Source: DTKD01 sp964494345 (GTDB taxonomy: Bacteria; Armatimonadota; UBA5829). Taken from it: a DNA stretch of 64,000 bases. Both the position numbers and the translations under genes were made by a program. The stretch is from NCBI GenBank assembly GCA_964494345.1, contig CAZBSI010000003.1, positions 124,001-188,000 on the forward strand. Reading direction: 5' to 3'. Positions 25,582 to 34,501 of the stretch are shown piece by piece (within the stretch, counting starts at the first letter, position 1; each line of letters starts with the position of its first letter). The notes beneath the pieces were generated by a model. The model searched no databases. It saw nothing but the letters and a program-made list of their open reading frames with translations, and was not told the origin of the DNA.

Positions 25582-27029
25582 TTTGCTCCCTCCGTTCTGA
25601 CTTCGCGGAACCTGGCGGGCGCAACGCCGTGGCCGACATGCGCAGTCTGACCCGGCTCGCCCTTGCCGCAATTCGGCGTGCCCCAGATTTTCCATTCGTC
25701 TTCATTGCAAATGGCATCGCAGTTTCCCCAAAAATCAGGGGTCATACCGGAGTAAATGGGGTTGCGCAATACCCTGCCGATGGAGCCGTCCTTTATCTCC
25801 CAGGCTATCTCCGTGCCGAATTGGAAATTGAGGCGTTTGTCGTCGATGCTCCAGCTTGCGACGTTAGCTGCGTAGATTCCGTCTGAGGTGTCGGCGATTA
25901 GCTCATCGAAAGTCCAATCCCCTGGCAACAGGTTGATATTGGTCATACGAATCAAGGGGATTCTGTTCCAGCCGTCGGCTCGCATAGTTCCGCCGCTGGA
26001 CCAACCCATCTCCCCAGCCGTCTCGCGTGAGGAAAGATAGCCGGAGAAGACCCCATTTTTGACTATATCGATTCGCCTGCCAGGCACGCCTTCGTCGTCG
26101 AAATCGAAGCTGCCCAACCCGCCGAAAAGAGTGGCGTCTGCAGTTATGTTGACTATGTCCGAGCCATATTGGAACGTGCCGAGTTTATCGAGTGTCAGAA
26201 AACTGGTGCCTGCGAATGATGACTCCATTCCGAAAACCCTGTCGAGTTCGATGGGGTGGCCGCAGGACTCATGCACCTGCAACGCGAGCATGCTGCCTTC
26301 GAGAATCAAGGTGTTGTTACCCGACGGGCAAACTGGAGCGCTCAGCAGAGCTATGGCTTCTTGAGCAGCCTGCTCTGCGTAGTCTATAAGTCGAAGCGAT
26401 TCCACAAATTCGTAGCCCGCTGTGGCGTAGTCGCCGGTGGGAATAGATCGGCGTTGGACCTCGTTGCCCTCGATGGCTGTCGCTGCCGCCTCTGCGCCGC
26501 TTTCTATCTTCTTTTGTTCGATGTAAGCACCCTCAGTTGAGGCAAAGACCTGGTCGAGCTTCCAAAACCGCATACTGCAATCGGTGAGTTTGATCTTGTC
26601 GTCACATCGCAGGGCGCTATCGATTTCTTTCAGAGCGCCGATTTTTTCATCCAATGGGACGTCGAATGGGTCGGTCTCCCAGGAGGAGCTAAATGATCCT
26701 GTAACCGGCTCGACATCTGACAACTGAACGTTTTTCCGCTTCATAGTCGCGCTTGCCTTTGCGGTGCGAACGGCGTCTTCGGCTATTCGCGAGGCGTTTT
26801 CCATATTCACTTGAGGGCTGCAGGCAAATCCCCAGGCGTCGTCAACGATGACACGAACGCCAAATCCGTAGCTCGAACTGCGGTCAAGACCCTCGACCTT
26901 TCCGGTCCTAAGAGATATGCTCTCACTGTCGCGACGCACAATCCTGACATCGGCGTAGCTCGCGCCAAGGCCAGTGGCGTGTTCCAGGAGTCGATCGCAA
27001 AACTGCCTCACATCGATGGCATTTTCCAT
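25578..27029 (-). CDS. tldD: TldD metalloprotease
   Basis: The 483-aa zinc peptidase has the motif HESCGHPIELDR (HExxxH) that distinguishes TldD from PmbA, with the N-terminal sensing domain RTGKVEGLDRSSSYGFGVRV and a Cys-containing C-terminal part (AICNEDEWKIWGTPNCGKGEPG). It degrades unstructured peptides inside the chamber formed with PmbA. The start ATG 27029 has GAGGTG 4 nt upstream; a GTG four codons earlier would overlap that site. No modified-peptide cluster is nearby, so housekeeping is likely. Confidence 0.92.
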   Translation of the reverse strand: MENAIDVRQFCDRLLEHATGLGASYADVRIVRRDSESISLRTGKVEGLDRSSSYGFGVRVIVDDAWGFACSPQVNMENASRIAEDAVRTAKASATMKRKNVQLSDVEPVTGSFSSSWETDPFDVPLDEKIGALKEIDSALRCDDKIKLTDCSMRFWKLDQVFASTEGAYIEQKKIESGAEAAATAIEGNEVQRRSIPTGDYATAGYEFVESLRLIDYAEQAAQEAIALLSAPVCPSGNNTLILEGSMLALQVHESCGHPIELDRVFGMESSFAGTSFLTLDKLGTFQYGSDIVNITADATLFGGLGSFDFDDEGVPGRRIDIVKNGVFSGYLSSRETAGEMGWSSGGTMRADGWNRIPLIRMTNINLLPGDWTFDELIADTSDGIYAANVASWSIDDKRLNFQFGTEIAWEIKDGSIGRVLRNPIYSGMTPDFWGNCDAICNEDEWKIWGTPNCGKGEPGQTAHVGHGVAPARFREVRTEGAK

Positions 27030-27118
27030 TCTCCACCTCACAGGGTCGCGCTTTCCCTGACAATATTGCCCGAAACGTGTATTCGGAAACTTAGTGGCAG
27101 CCAGGCGATAATCCTTCC

Positions 27119-27877
27119 TTATATGAGGATCTTCAGGCCATCGTAAGCGAGTTGTATGTAAGACGGAAGGATCGAGTTTGTGGTATCGTGGTCCAGTTGG
27201 TGCGCAATGTGGGTGAAATAGGCCTGTTTGGGGCGTAGATAATCAACCATTTCAATGCCTTGCGAAAGGCAGAAATGGGTTTCGTGCGGTTCGTGTCGAA
27301 TCACGCCCAGCGCCAGCACATCCAGATCGGAGAGAATTTGCAGAGAATCCGGCGGTATCTCGCTGACGTCGGTCACATAGGCGAAATTGCCGATTCTATA
27401 TCCAAGTATATCTAACTTTCCGTGCAATACCTTAACAGGCGCGACCGGGATGCCAGCCGCTGAAAACGGGCCATCTATAGGAATGAGTTCCAGCACCGGC
27501 TTGCCGCCTCCGATTTGGGTCGGGACAAAGACATATTGAAAAGAGCGCCGAATGCTGCTTAAGGTCTCTTCAAGACCGTAACAAGGCATATCCCTGCCGT
27601 TAAGATCGTTGAAGCGCCGAATATCATCTAGACCAAAAACATGGTCTGCGTGAGCGTGGGTGAAGAGAATTGAGTCGATACGGCGGATATTTTCACGCAG
27701 AAGCTGATTGCGCAAGTCCGGCGGGGTATCGATCAACAAGCCGGCATCGTCGGTCTCTATGAATATTGAACAGCGAGTTCGCTTGTTTTTGGGATTATCT
27801 GAACCACAGACATCACAGTCGCAGCCGATCATCGGCACCCCATGCGAAGTGCCAGTGCCTAAAAAAGTAACCCTCAC
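27119..27877 (-). CDS. MBL-fold metal-dependent hydrolase (PhnP-like)
   Basis: The 252-aa metallo-beta-lactamase-fold protein has the metal motif THAHADH, further His in HGKLDI and HEPHETHF, and an N-terminal FLGTGTSHGVPMIGCDCDVC. The GTSxGVP and CDCxxC features match the PhnP/YycJ-like phosphodiesterase branch that cleaves cyclic phosphodiesters. The exact substrate is uncertain. The start GTG overlaps the stop of the preceding gene by four bases (GTGA), with AAAGGA 8 nt upstream. Confidence 0.85.
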   Translation of the reverse strand: MRVTFLGTGTSHGVPMIGCDCDVCGSDNPKNKRTRCSIFIETDDAGLLIDTPPDLRNQLLRENIRRIDSILFTHAHADHVFGLDDIRRFNDLNGRDMPCYGLEETLSSIRRSFQYVFVPTQIGGGKPVLELIPIDGPFSAAGIPVAPVKVLHGKLDILGYRIGNFAYVTDVSEIPPDSLQILSDLDVLALGVIRHEPHETHFCLSQGIEMVDYLRPKQAYFTHIAHQLDHDTTNSILPSYIQLAYDGLKILI

Positions 27878-28086
27878 CGCTTGCGTCCTTTGGCCTGTTG
27901 TTTGTTAAACAATTCGATGAAATCCTGGTAAGGGTTATACGTGCCGTTAGCCTTGGCTTGCTCTTGTTCAGCCTTATATTGCTCAATACGCTCGTCAAGA
28001 GCCTTTGCCCGCCTTTTGGTGCGGATAACAAGCAGGGTTATAATCGGAATGGCGATGCCTATAAGGACCCAGTTCAGATACTCCAT
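27874..28086 (-). CDS. Small membrane-anchored protein, unknown function
   Basis: The 70-aa protein has one N-terminal membrane helix (WVLIGIAIPIITLLVI) followed by a charged, coiled-coil-prone tail (KRRAKALDERIEQYKAEQEQA) and a basic end (KGRKR). It is translationally coupled to the MBL hydrolase by a GTGA overlap. No ribosome-binding site is obvious. Function unknown. Confidence 0.6.
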   Translation of the reverse strand: MEYLNWVLIGIAIPIITLLVIRTKRRAKALDERIEQYKAEQEQAKANGTYNPYQDFIELFNKQQAKGRKR

Positions 28087-28165
28087 AACAGATTCATGCT
28101 ACATTCACACGAGTGTGGTGTCAACCCGGGGAAGGGGGAACGCGAAGACCGAATAGGACGGAAAC

Positions 28166-29035
28166 CTATGATATTTGTGTGCTCGCAGAGCAGATCGATG
28201 CAAACTCGGTCAGGGTGAGGGTCTCCCCTCGTCGGCTGCTGTCTATTCCTGCGGCGCTTAAGGCTGCCTCGGCACGCTCGCGATCCCATCCCAAATCGGC
28301 TGAAGAAGAAAGCGAGTTGAGCAAAGTCTTTCTTCTCTTGCCGAACGCAGCCCTGACTATGACAAAAAATAACTGTTCATCGGCGACATCGACTGCCGGT
28401 ACTGAGCGGATATCTAACCGTATCAACTCGGAATCTACGTCAGGGATGGGGTAAAAAACGTTGCGGGAGACTTTCATCACGCTGGCAACCTCGCAGTGAT
28501 ATTGCACAAATACGGTAATCGAACCGTAATCAGCGCTGCCAGCAGAGGCCTTGAGACGAGCGGCGACCTCCCGTTGCACCATTAGAATTATGGAATGGAA
28601 GTCAGTCTTCGATTCGATGAGCTTGATAATTATGGGCGTGGTGATGTAGTAGGGCAGATTTGCTACGACGCTCCAACAGCCTCCTCCACGCTCAGACAAA
28701 AACTGGTCGAGGTCGATTTTCAGAAAATCGGCTATCACAACCTCAGCATTCGGCAGACCGCACAACACCTCGCGTAGAATCGGCTCCATATCCGAGTCGA
28801 TGTCTATGCAGACCACCTTACCGGCACGCTCAGCCAGTTCTCTACTGACCACACCCAGCCCAGGCCCGATCTCGATTATCCTGGAATCAGGAGTAATGTG
28901 AGCGGCCTCAAGCAATCTATCGAGCACATTTCTGTCGATAAGAAAGTTCTGACCAAGGCGTTTCTTAGGCCGAATGCCGTGATTGGCGAGTATATTTTTT
29001 ACCTGTGAGGCAGATGTCAGATTCATAGTCCACAT
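28166..29035 (-). CDS. rsmA: 16S rRNA dimethyltransferase RsmA (KsgA)
   Basis: The 289-aa enzyme dimethylates two adenosines near the 3' end of 16S rRNA. The substrate-helix motif RPKKRLGQNFLID is present, followed by SAM motif I IIEIGPGLGVVSREL, the acidic CIDIDSD, catalytic NLPYYIT and the C-terminal RAAFGKRRKTLLNSL. A second ATG at 29026 is an alternative start; neither has a strong ribosome-binding site. A GC-rich hairpin sits just upstream. Confidence 0.93.
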   Translation of the reverse strand: MWTMNLTSASQVKNILANHGIRPKKRLGQNFLIDRNVLDRLLEAAHITPDSRIIEIGPGLGVVSRELAERAGKVVCIDIDSDMEPILREVLCGLPNAEVVIADFLKIDLDQFLSERGGGCWSVVANLPYYITTPIIIKLIESKTDFHSIILMVQREVAARLKASAGSADYGSITVFVQYHCEVASVMKVSRNVFYPIPDVDSELIRLDIRSVPAVDVADEQLFFVIVRAAFGKRRKTLLNSLSSSADLGWDRERAEAALSAAGIDSSRRGETLTLTEFASICSASTQIS

Positions 29036-29041
29036 ACAACA

Positions 29042-29064
29042 CAGGCCGCCATTTCGGCGGCCTG
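29042..29064 (-). terminator. GC-rich hairpin between the 3D-domain gene and rsmA
   Basis: CAGGCCGCC (29042-29050) and GGCGGCCTG (29056-29064) form a perfect 9-bp stem with a 5-nt loop. The T-tract is poor, so it may be a weak terminator or a translation-modulating structure for rsmA. Confidence 0.5.
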
Positions 29065-29089
29065 AACGGGCTTTCTGATAGTTTGATCG

Positions 29090-29932
29090 CTATTCTAACA
29101 CGTGAACTATGACGCTCCTGCTTCCAAAGTTCAACGCTTCACGAACCGTGGCGAACCCAAGATCGATGCGGCTGCCCTTAATCGCTCGCCCTCGATCTCC
29201 CGCGATAGCATAGCCGTAGCCTTCGACATATAATTTCGTGCCGAGCGGTATAACCTTAGGGTCCACCGCCACGACGCCATAGCCCGCCTGTAAACCAGAT
29301 GCGGTCCGGCCTGTGGCGTATTTCCCACAACTTCTAGGCCCCGGCTCATACGCAGTCGCCGACATTTTGAGGATTTTCCTGGTTCGGAACTCCCCTCGGC
29401 TCGTATAACGACCTCTGGATCCGATGCAGATCACCTTATTAGCCGGTTTTTTTGCAACTTCGGACCCAATCAGTGTTCGCTGTACGGGCTTGCCGTCTTC
29501 ATAGCGAACCACATAACGAACAAGTTTTTCCCCTGGCTCGCCGGGTGTGTCAAGCTTAACTTGCCCCGGCCGCAGCGAGGTAGTGAACGTTTTTACCGAG
29601 TCGAATGCAATGGACTGTTTTTCAACTTCCACCACATTCGTTACCTTCACGACCGTGATGACCATCCCGTCTTTCGGTCGCTGATTCGTCGCCGGTGTGA
29701 CCTTATCTATTGGTCCCACCTCGACCCCTGCTTCTTTTAAGGTCGCGCCGACAGTCGTCTGGGCGGTTCGTATATGCCGCTCGGCCCCGTTAGACCTTAT
29801 TAACACATTTACCGTCGCCAGGCGCTGCGCTTGCACAACGTCATCTCGGTTGGCTGCTACCGCCGCAAAAATAGCGAATCCTATCACTATCGATAAGGCG
29901 GTCCTCGCAAGCCGAAACTCGCGTCTCTGCAA
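29090..29932 (-). CDS. DUF348/G5/3D-domain cell-wall protein
   Basis: The 280-aa exported protein starts with a membrane/signal segment (ALSIVIGFAIFAAVAA). A DUF348-like ubiquitin fold follows (VNVLIRSNGAERHIRTAQ), then a G5 domain (EVEKQSIAFDSVKTFTTS to QRTLIGSEV), and a C-terminal 3D domain with the Asp residues in AVDPKVIPLGT, AGDRG and RIDLGF. The 3D fold is that of lytic transglycosylases (MltA, YabE/YocH), so it probably cuts or remodels peptidoglycan. I prefer the TTG at 29932 with GGAGG 7 nt upstream; a TTG at 29965 is also in frame. Confidence 0.85.
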   Translation of the reverse strand: MQRREFRLARTALSIVIGFAIFAAVAANRDDVVQAQRLATVNVLIRSNGAERHIRTAQTTVGATLKEAGVEVGPIDKVTPATNQRPKDGMVITVVKVTNVVEVEKQSIAFDSVKTFTTSLRPGQVKLDTPGEPGEKLVRYVVRYEDGKPVQRTLIGSEVAKKPANKVICIGSRGRYTSRGEFRTRKILKMSATAYEPGPRSCGKYATGRTASGLQAGYGVVAVDPKVIPLGTKLYVEGYGYAIAGDRGRAIKGSRIDLGFATVREALNFGSRSVIVHVLE

Positions 29933-29972
29933 ATCATCGCCTCCCTTCCCGCGCCGCTTACCCAAAGCCAGC

Positions 29973-29995
29973 CCCCATCAAAACCTTTTGAGGGG
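29973..29995 (-). promoter_or_regulatory. Leader hairpin of the 3D-domain gene
   Basis: On the minus strand CCCC-TCAAAA pairs with TTTTGA-(T)-GGGG around a two-base centre (effective loop larger), 40 nt before the start codon, inside the predicted leader. Confidence 0.4.
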
Positions 29996-30029
29996 AAAAC
30001 CGCTTGAGGAAACGGTGCGAGGGCATGGC

Positions 30030-30058
30030 ATACTAACATTACATTTTCACAATGTCAA
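30030..30058 (-). promoter_or_regulatory. Promoter of the 3D-domain gene
   Basis: TTGACA (30053-30058), a 17-nt spacer and TAGTAT (30030-30035) on the minus strand lie just beyond the hydE stop, giving a leader of about 90 nt. Confidence 0.65.
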
Positions 30059-30064
30059 ATTTTG

Positions 30065-31156
30065 TTAGCCGCCACAGGTTGCATCTTCCGATATATTGGC
30101 TGATTCCCGGGCATTCTTCAGTTTGCGAGAGTGGCCCTGATCATCCGCTACATGACGACCTACAGATTGAATCCGAAACTGCATGCAAGATTCACAGCGC
30201 TCCGGCTCTTCGGTGATGCAGCGTTTGTTGGGATAAATCTCGTAGTGAACTCTGTATTTCAGAGGCGTGTAGTTCGGCATAACCACGTCAGCGCCGGCCT
30301 CAAGCGCCATCTCACGGCCCATTTCTTCTATAGAGCCAATTGCAGTGGTGGCGGGCAAGAGCGCGTTTCTCGTTACTATCCTGGTCAGCGCCACCATTTT
30401 CAGGGTCATTTGGATAGCGCCCGTCGGGCTATCTGCCAGCGGTGTCTGCGGATGCGGTATATACGGCCCAATTCCGGCCATATCCGGCTGAAAATCTCTG
30501 AAAAACTCGATGTCGTCGGCCATTTCCTCGACACCCTGGCCAGGCATACCTACCATACACCCCGCTCCAACCTGATAGCCGAGTTTCCGCAGGGTGTGCA
30601 GACAATTCATTCTATGATCGTAGTTGCTGTCCGGGTGCAGCTTTGCGTATAATTTGCGGTTCGCCGTTTCATGGCGCAGCAAATACCGATCCGCCCCAGC
30701 CTCTTTCCAGAGTCGGTAGTCCTCTTCCGGACGCTCGCCGAGGCAAAGCGTAATTGCCAGTTGCGTCTGATTTTTTATACGACTGACCATATCAGCAACG
30801 ATCTTAGCTGAATAATACGGGTCTTCGCCGGACTGCAACACGATCGTTTTAAGGTCTTTTTTATCGAGTTCGACGGCAAGTTGCACCACTTCGTCCGGGA
30901 CCATTCTGTATCTCGTGGCCTTTGAATTTGGGGCTCTTATGCCGCAGTACAGGCAGTGCCGTGCGCATACGTTGGACATCTCGACCAACGCGCGAATCTG
31001 CACCTCGTCTCCGCATTCCGCCTTGCGCACGGCATCGGCAGTCTTCAGCAATCGGACAACTGCGGCTTCGGTGTCTAAGTTTAAGAGATAAAGTATCTCA
31101 TCTCTTGACAACTCGCCCGTTGCCAAACACTTTTGCATAAGATTGTCTAAGCTCAT
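30065..31156 (-). CDS. hydE: [FeFe]-hydrogenase maturase HydE, radical SAM
   Basis: The 363-aa radical SAM enzyme has Cys64, Cys68 and Cys71 (CARHCLYC), which bind the [4Fe-4S] cluster, and the barrel motifs IVLQSGEDPYY, YLLRHETANRKLY and MVGMPGQGVEEMADD of HydE. A second Cys group lies near the end (RCESCM). HydE acts on the organometallic Fe-cysteine product of HydG to help build the H-cluster. It follows hydG after 38 nt. The related PylB and BioB families lack this full pattern. No hydrogenase gene is within the window. Confidence 0.9.
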   Translation of the reverse strand: MSLDNLMQKCLATGELSRDEILYLLNLDTEAAVVRLLKTADAVRKAECGDEVQIRALVEMSNVCARHCLYCGIRAPNSKATRYRMVPDEVVQLAVELDKKDLKTIVLQSGEDPYYSAKIVADMVSRIKNQTQLAITLCLGERPEEDYRLWKEAGADRYLLRHETANRKLYAKLHPDSNYDHRMNCLHTLRKLGYQVGAGCMVGMPGQGVEEMADDIEFFRDFQPDMAGIGPYIPHPQTPLADSPTGAIQMTLKMVALTRIVTRNALLPATTAIGSIEEMGREMALEAGADVVMPNYTPLKYRVHYEIYPNKRCITEEPERCESCMQFRIQSVGRHVADDQGHSRKLKNARESANISEDATCGG

Positions 31157-31194
31157 TGCATATACCTATACTGCATAAATCGGGCCCGGGTGAG

Positions 31195-32604
31195 CTAAAT
31201 GTAGAGATCGCGCTCCCCTGCCTCAATTCGATTAAGATATTCCTCAGTGCGCTTGCGTAAAGCGTCAGGGAGATCCATGAGACCGTCGGCGATAACACGC
31301 TCCCCTTCCTGTCGCGTCTCGACCTCCGCATAGTCCATCAGATACTCTTTAAGAGAAAGCAAGGCGTTCGGGCCGCACATTTTGTGAATCTCGCCGTGTT
31401 TGGCCAACCCCATAAATGCCTCACCTGTTCTGCCACTGCGATAACACGCCGTGCAGAAGCTGGGAATGTAGTTCTCTTTGCAAAGGCTGCACAGCACTTC
31501 GGAAAGACTTCGTTCGTCGCCGATGGAAAACTGTTCGGCTTCCGGCGCGTGTGCCTTCGCGTCGTAGTAACCGCCAGGGGATGTCCTTGATCCCGCGCTG
31601 ACCTGGGATACACCGAGGGCGATCAGTTCGGTTCTAAAAGACGGACGCTCCCGAGTTGTGAGAATGATGCCAGTATATGGAACAGCGAGCCTCAAAGTGC
31701 TCACAATGCGGCGCATATTGTCATCCGAAACCGCGTGCGGTGGGTGATTTGCAGCAGGGGCGTTCAGCGCAGGCTCAAGTCGCGGCACCGAGATCGTGTG
31801 CGGCCCCACCCCGTATTTGCCATCGAGATACTGTGAGTGCATCAACACACCCATCACCTCGAACCTGAAATCCGTAAGCCCAAACAGCGCCCCTACCCCG
31901 ACGTCGTCAATGCCGGCCTGCATCGCACGATCCGGGGCGTGCAATCTGTAGAGATAGTCCTTTTTCGGCCCCGACGGGTGCATTCTCTGATAGGTGCCCA
32001 GATGGTAAGTCTCCTGGAAGCACTGATACGTGCCGATACCGGTCGCCTTGAGTCGAGTGAACTCCTCGACAGTGAGCGGCGCACAGTTGACGTTGATGCG
32101 CCGAATAGACGCGTCGCCGACTTTGGTATCGTAGATGGTGGCGACAGACTCTATGATGTAGTCTATTCCAGACAGCTTGGGGTGTTCTCCAGCGACCAGA
32201 AGCACTCGCTTGTGTCCCTCTTCAAGCAGAATCTCGATCTCCCGTCGAATCTCGTCCTGAGTCAAGACGCGGCGCTTGAGTTCTCTGTTGTCTTTGCGGA
32301 ATCCACAGTAAAGACAGTTATTGGCACAGACGTTGCTGACATATAACGGCGCAAAGAAGACCATCCTCTTGCCGTAGATAGTGTTTTTGATGTGTAAAGC
32401 AGCCTCATATATGGCCGAAATGACATCGGGGTCCTCCGCCTGCAGCAAGATCGCCAGCTCGTCCAGTTCCAGCCCGTGGCATTCCCTTGCCTTCGCGACA
32501 ATCTCCAATCCCCTCGACTTATCCGCCGATTTTCCAGCTTCAAGCAGCGAATTGATCAACTGCTCATCGATAAACCCGACTTGATCTTCTGATACCGTGC
32601 TCAT
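31195..32604 (-). CDS. hydG: [FeFe]-hydrogenase maturase HydG, radical SAM tyrosine lyase
   Basis: The 469-aa enzyme splits tyrosine to give the CO and cyanide ligands of the H-cluster. Cys93, Cys97 and Cys100 (CANNCLYC) bind the SAM cluster. The C-terminal CTAC...KMC is spaced exactly CX2CX22C, the auxiliary-cluster signature that separates HydG from the thiamine enzyme ThiH. GAGGGG lies about 8 nt before the ATG. It heads a hydG-hydE operon; hydF and hydA are not here. Confidence 0.93.
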   Translation of the reverse strand: MSTVSEDQVGFIDEQLINSLLEAGKSADKSRGLEIVAKARECHGLELDELAILLQAEDPDVISAIYEAALHIKNTIYGKRMVFFAPLYVSNVCANNCLYCGFRKDNRELKRRVLTQDEIRREIEILLEEGHKRVLLVAGEHPKLSGIDYIIESVATIYDTKVGDASIRRINVNCAPLTVEEFTRLKATGIGTYQCFQETYHLGTYQRMHPSGPKKDYLYRLHAPDRAMQAGIDDVGVGALFGLTDFRFEVMGVLMHSQYLDGKYGVGPHTISVPRLEPALNAPAANHPPHAVSDDNMRRIVSTLRLAVPYTGIILTTRERPSFRTELIALGVSQVSAGSRTSPGGYYDAKAHAPEAEQFSIGDERSLSEVLCSLCKENYIPSFCTACYRSGRTGEAFMGLAKHGEIHKMCGPNALLSLKEYLMDYAEVETRQEGERVIADGLMDLPDALRKRTEEYLNRIEAGERDLYI

Positions 32605-32654
32605 TTTATTTACCCCTCTGGATATCTCAGCTTAAGCATACATCAGCGAGCGGC

Positions 32655-32684
32655 CACGAAACTTGACCTTGATCAAGTTTCGTG
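32655..32684. promoter_or_regulatory. Perfect 12-bp inverted repeat upstream of hydG
   Basis: CACGAAACTTGA (32655-32666) and TCAAGTTTCGTG (32673-32684) around CCTTGA, 50 nt upstream of hydG. There is no T-tract on either side, so an operator or leader structure is more likely than a terminator. Nothing else is recognised in the 32605-32804 gap apart from the hairpin at 32749. Confidence 0.6.
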
Positions 32685-32748
32685 ACTTCACGCTAACTTA
32701 AATCATGGTAACACTTTCGAGGCAATTGAGAAAGTGGTTGATACGAAA

Positions 32749-32777
32749 GCGGGCGGCGATCAGGGATCGCCACCCGC
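32749..32777 (-). terminator. Hairpin after htrA, related to the intergenic repeat hairpin
   Basis: GCGGGCGGCGATC (32749-32761), loop AGG and GATCGCCACCCGC (32765-32777). On the minus strand TTTCGT follows. The core GGCGATC/GATCGCC-ACC resembles the GGTGGCGAT/ATCGCCACC hairpin of the composite repeats. Confidence 0.6.
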
Positions 32778-32804
32778 TCACTAATGAAATCGATGCAAAG
32801 ACTA

Positions 32805-34259
32805 TTAGTCTAAAGGCACCTCAATAATAGAAGTGCTACCGCCACGATGGATCACCATTACAGCCGTATCTTTCAGCTTTGTAATCGCCGCATTATAGGT
32901 GGCGACGTTTTTTACCACGGTGTTGTTGATCCTGCTGATAACATCGTCCTTCTGTATTCCGGCCCTGTCCGCCGCACCACCGGGTTCCACGCTGGTGACT
33001 ACGACGCCGGATGTGCCGGTCAGACCGAGGGATCGGGCTTTCTGCTGAGTAAGGGCGTCAACTGACAAACCGAGCTTGCCGCCTGTTTCCGCCTTGGCTT
33101 CCTCCACGCCGCTGGGGGCTTCGCCGAGCTTCACGGTGAGAACTTTTTCGGCCTTATCTCGAAGTACCGTCAGCTTAATAGTCGATCCGGGAGCCAGGGC
33201 CTGGGTGACTCTGCGCAGATCAAGAGCCGTATCGACTGTCTTGCCGTCGATCTGGGTTATAATGTCGGCCACCTGCACACCGGCTTTGTCGGCAGGGGAG
33301 TCAGCCTCCACGCTTTCGACCAACGCGCCCTTTTTCGTTCCATAGACCTCCGCTTTGACCGGACTTAGATCGACCGGCACCAGACCAAGATAACCGCGAA
33401 CGACCTTGCCCTTGGTAATGAGCTGATCCATAACGAACTTGGCGCTGTTCGAAGGAATGGCGAAACCAATCCCCGCGCTCTGCCTGGTGCTGGAAATAAT
33501 CATAAAGTTGACGCCGATGACCTTGCCATCGACATCGACCAACGGCCCGCCGGAGTTGCCCGGGTTAATGGCAGCGTCGGTCTGGATAGCCTCGGGGTAG
33601 CCCAATCCGCCATTGTCTGCGCTTGGGTCGGACTCTCGTCTAAGGGCGCTGACCACGCCGACAGTCACGGTGTTTCGCCACCCGAACGGGTTGCCGATAG
33701 CAATAGCCCATTCGCCAACCTGCACCTTGTCGGAGTCGGCAAACGTGACGGCAGGCAGGTTATTGGCTTCAATTTTAACAAGAGCGAGGTCGGTTCTGGG
33801 GTCGAGGAAAACCTTGCCTTTGAAATCCCGGCCATCGGTCAGCTTGACTGTGACCCTGTCGGCCCCAGCAACGACGTGATTGTTTGTGAGAATATAGCCA
33901 TCAGAGCGCACCACGAACCCGGAGCCGGTGGCTTTTTGGGTCCTTTTCTCAGTTTTGGGCGCCCGCCTGGGTTCGCCGAACGGCCATCCAAAACCAAAGC
34001 CCTCGAATGGATCGACGGATTGGTAAGTGACATCCTTTTCGCTGGTGATAAAGACCACGCTCGGAGCAATTTTGTCCGCGATATCCGCAAACGCCGTTCG
34101 CCAGTTTGCACTGCTAAGATCTTTTGGCGGGGCGGCAATCGCCGGGCTGTTCACGTGCTGGTAATAGTGGGCTGCCAGCGAGAACCCCAGTGCAAGGCTG
34201 AGGATACATACCATCAAAAGACTGGGATTCTTTACTCTCGATCTCAAGTAAGACAACAT
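32805..34259 (-). CDS. degP: HtrA/DegP-type serine protease with two PDZ domains
   Basis: The 484-aa periplasmic protease-chaperone has an N-terminal membrane anchor or signal (LLMVCILSLALGFSLAA). The trypsin-like domain has His128 (TNNHVV), Asp157 (RTDLALVKI) and Ser236 (NPGNSGGPL). Two PDZ domains follow (GYLGLVPVDLSP to LDLRRV, and KLGLSVDALTQQ to KNVATY). It degrades misfolded envelope proteins. The ribosome-binding site AGGAGG is 12 nt upstream, rather far. It lies next to an ECF sigma/anti-sigma pair on the same strand, which fits an envelope-stress group. Confidence 0.92.
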   Translation of the reverse strand: MLSYLRSRVKNPSLLMVCILSLALGFSLAAHYYQHVNSPAIAAPPKDLSSANWRTAFADIADKIAPSVVFITSEKDVTYQSVDPFEGFGFGWPFGEPRRAPKTEKRTQKATGSGFVVRSDGYILTNNHVVAGADRVTVKLTDGRDFKGKVFLDPRTDLALVKIEANNLPAVTFADSDKVQVGEWAIAIGNPFGWRNTVTVGVVSALRRESDPSADNGGLGYPEAIQTDAAINPGNSGGPLVDVDGKVIGVNFMIISSTRQSAGIGFAIPSNSAKFVMDQLITKGKVVRGYLGLVPVDLSPVKAEVYGTKKGALVESVEADSPADKAGVQVADIITQIDGKTVDTALDLRRVTQALAPGSTIKLTVLRDKAEKVLTVKLGEAPSGVEEAKAETGGKLGLSVDALTQQKARSLGLTGTSGVVVTSVEPGGAADRAGIQKDDVISRINNTVVKNVATYNAAITKLKDTAVMVIHRGGSTSIIEVPLD

Positions 34260-34425
34260 CGTACGTCTGTTCCTCCTGATGTGTATATGAGTATATGTCG
34301 AAATGCATTACTCGGTACGCCTATTTTGACGGAGCTGATCTTTTGCTCGTTCCACGTTATTTATAAAGTAGAATCGGGCTCTAAATCAGGCAGATTAAGG
34401 ACGCCGCAAGCTCAAATATGGCAAC

Positions 34426-34472
34426 GCGCCAGACAAAACTTGGGAAACTGCGCCCGAAGGTTTGTCTGGCGC
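34426..34472. repeat. Inverted repeat between the anti-sigma gene and htrA
   Basis: GCGCCAGACAAA (34426-34437) and TTTGTCTGGCGC (34461-34472) are exact 12-nt arms around a 23-nt loop. There is no clear T-tract. It could be the 3' processing or termination structure of the sigma/anti-sigma transcript, or a small RNA. The rest of the 34260-34501 gap shows nothing. Confidence 0.55.
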
Positions 34473-34501
34473 ATCGTCTTCTGAGGCCAAACATAGTTAG
34501 T

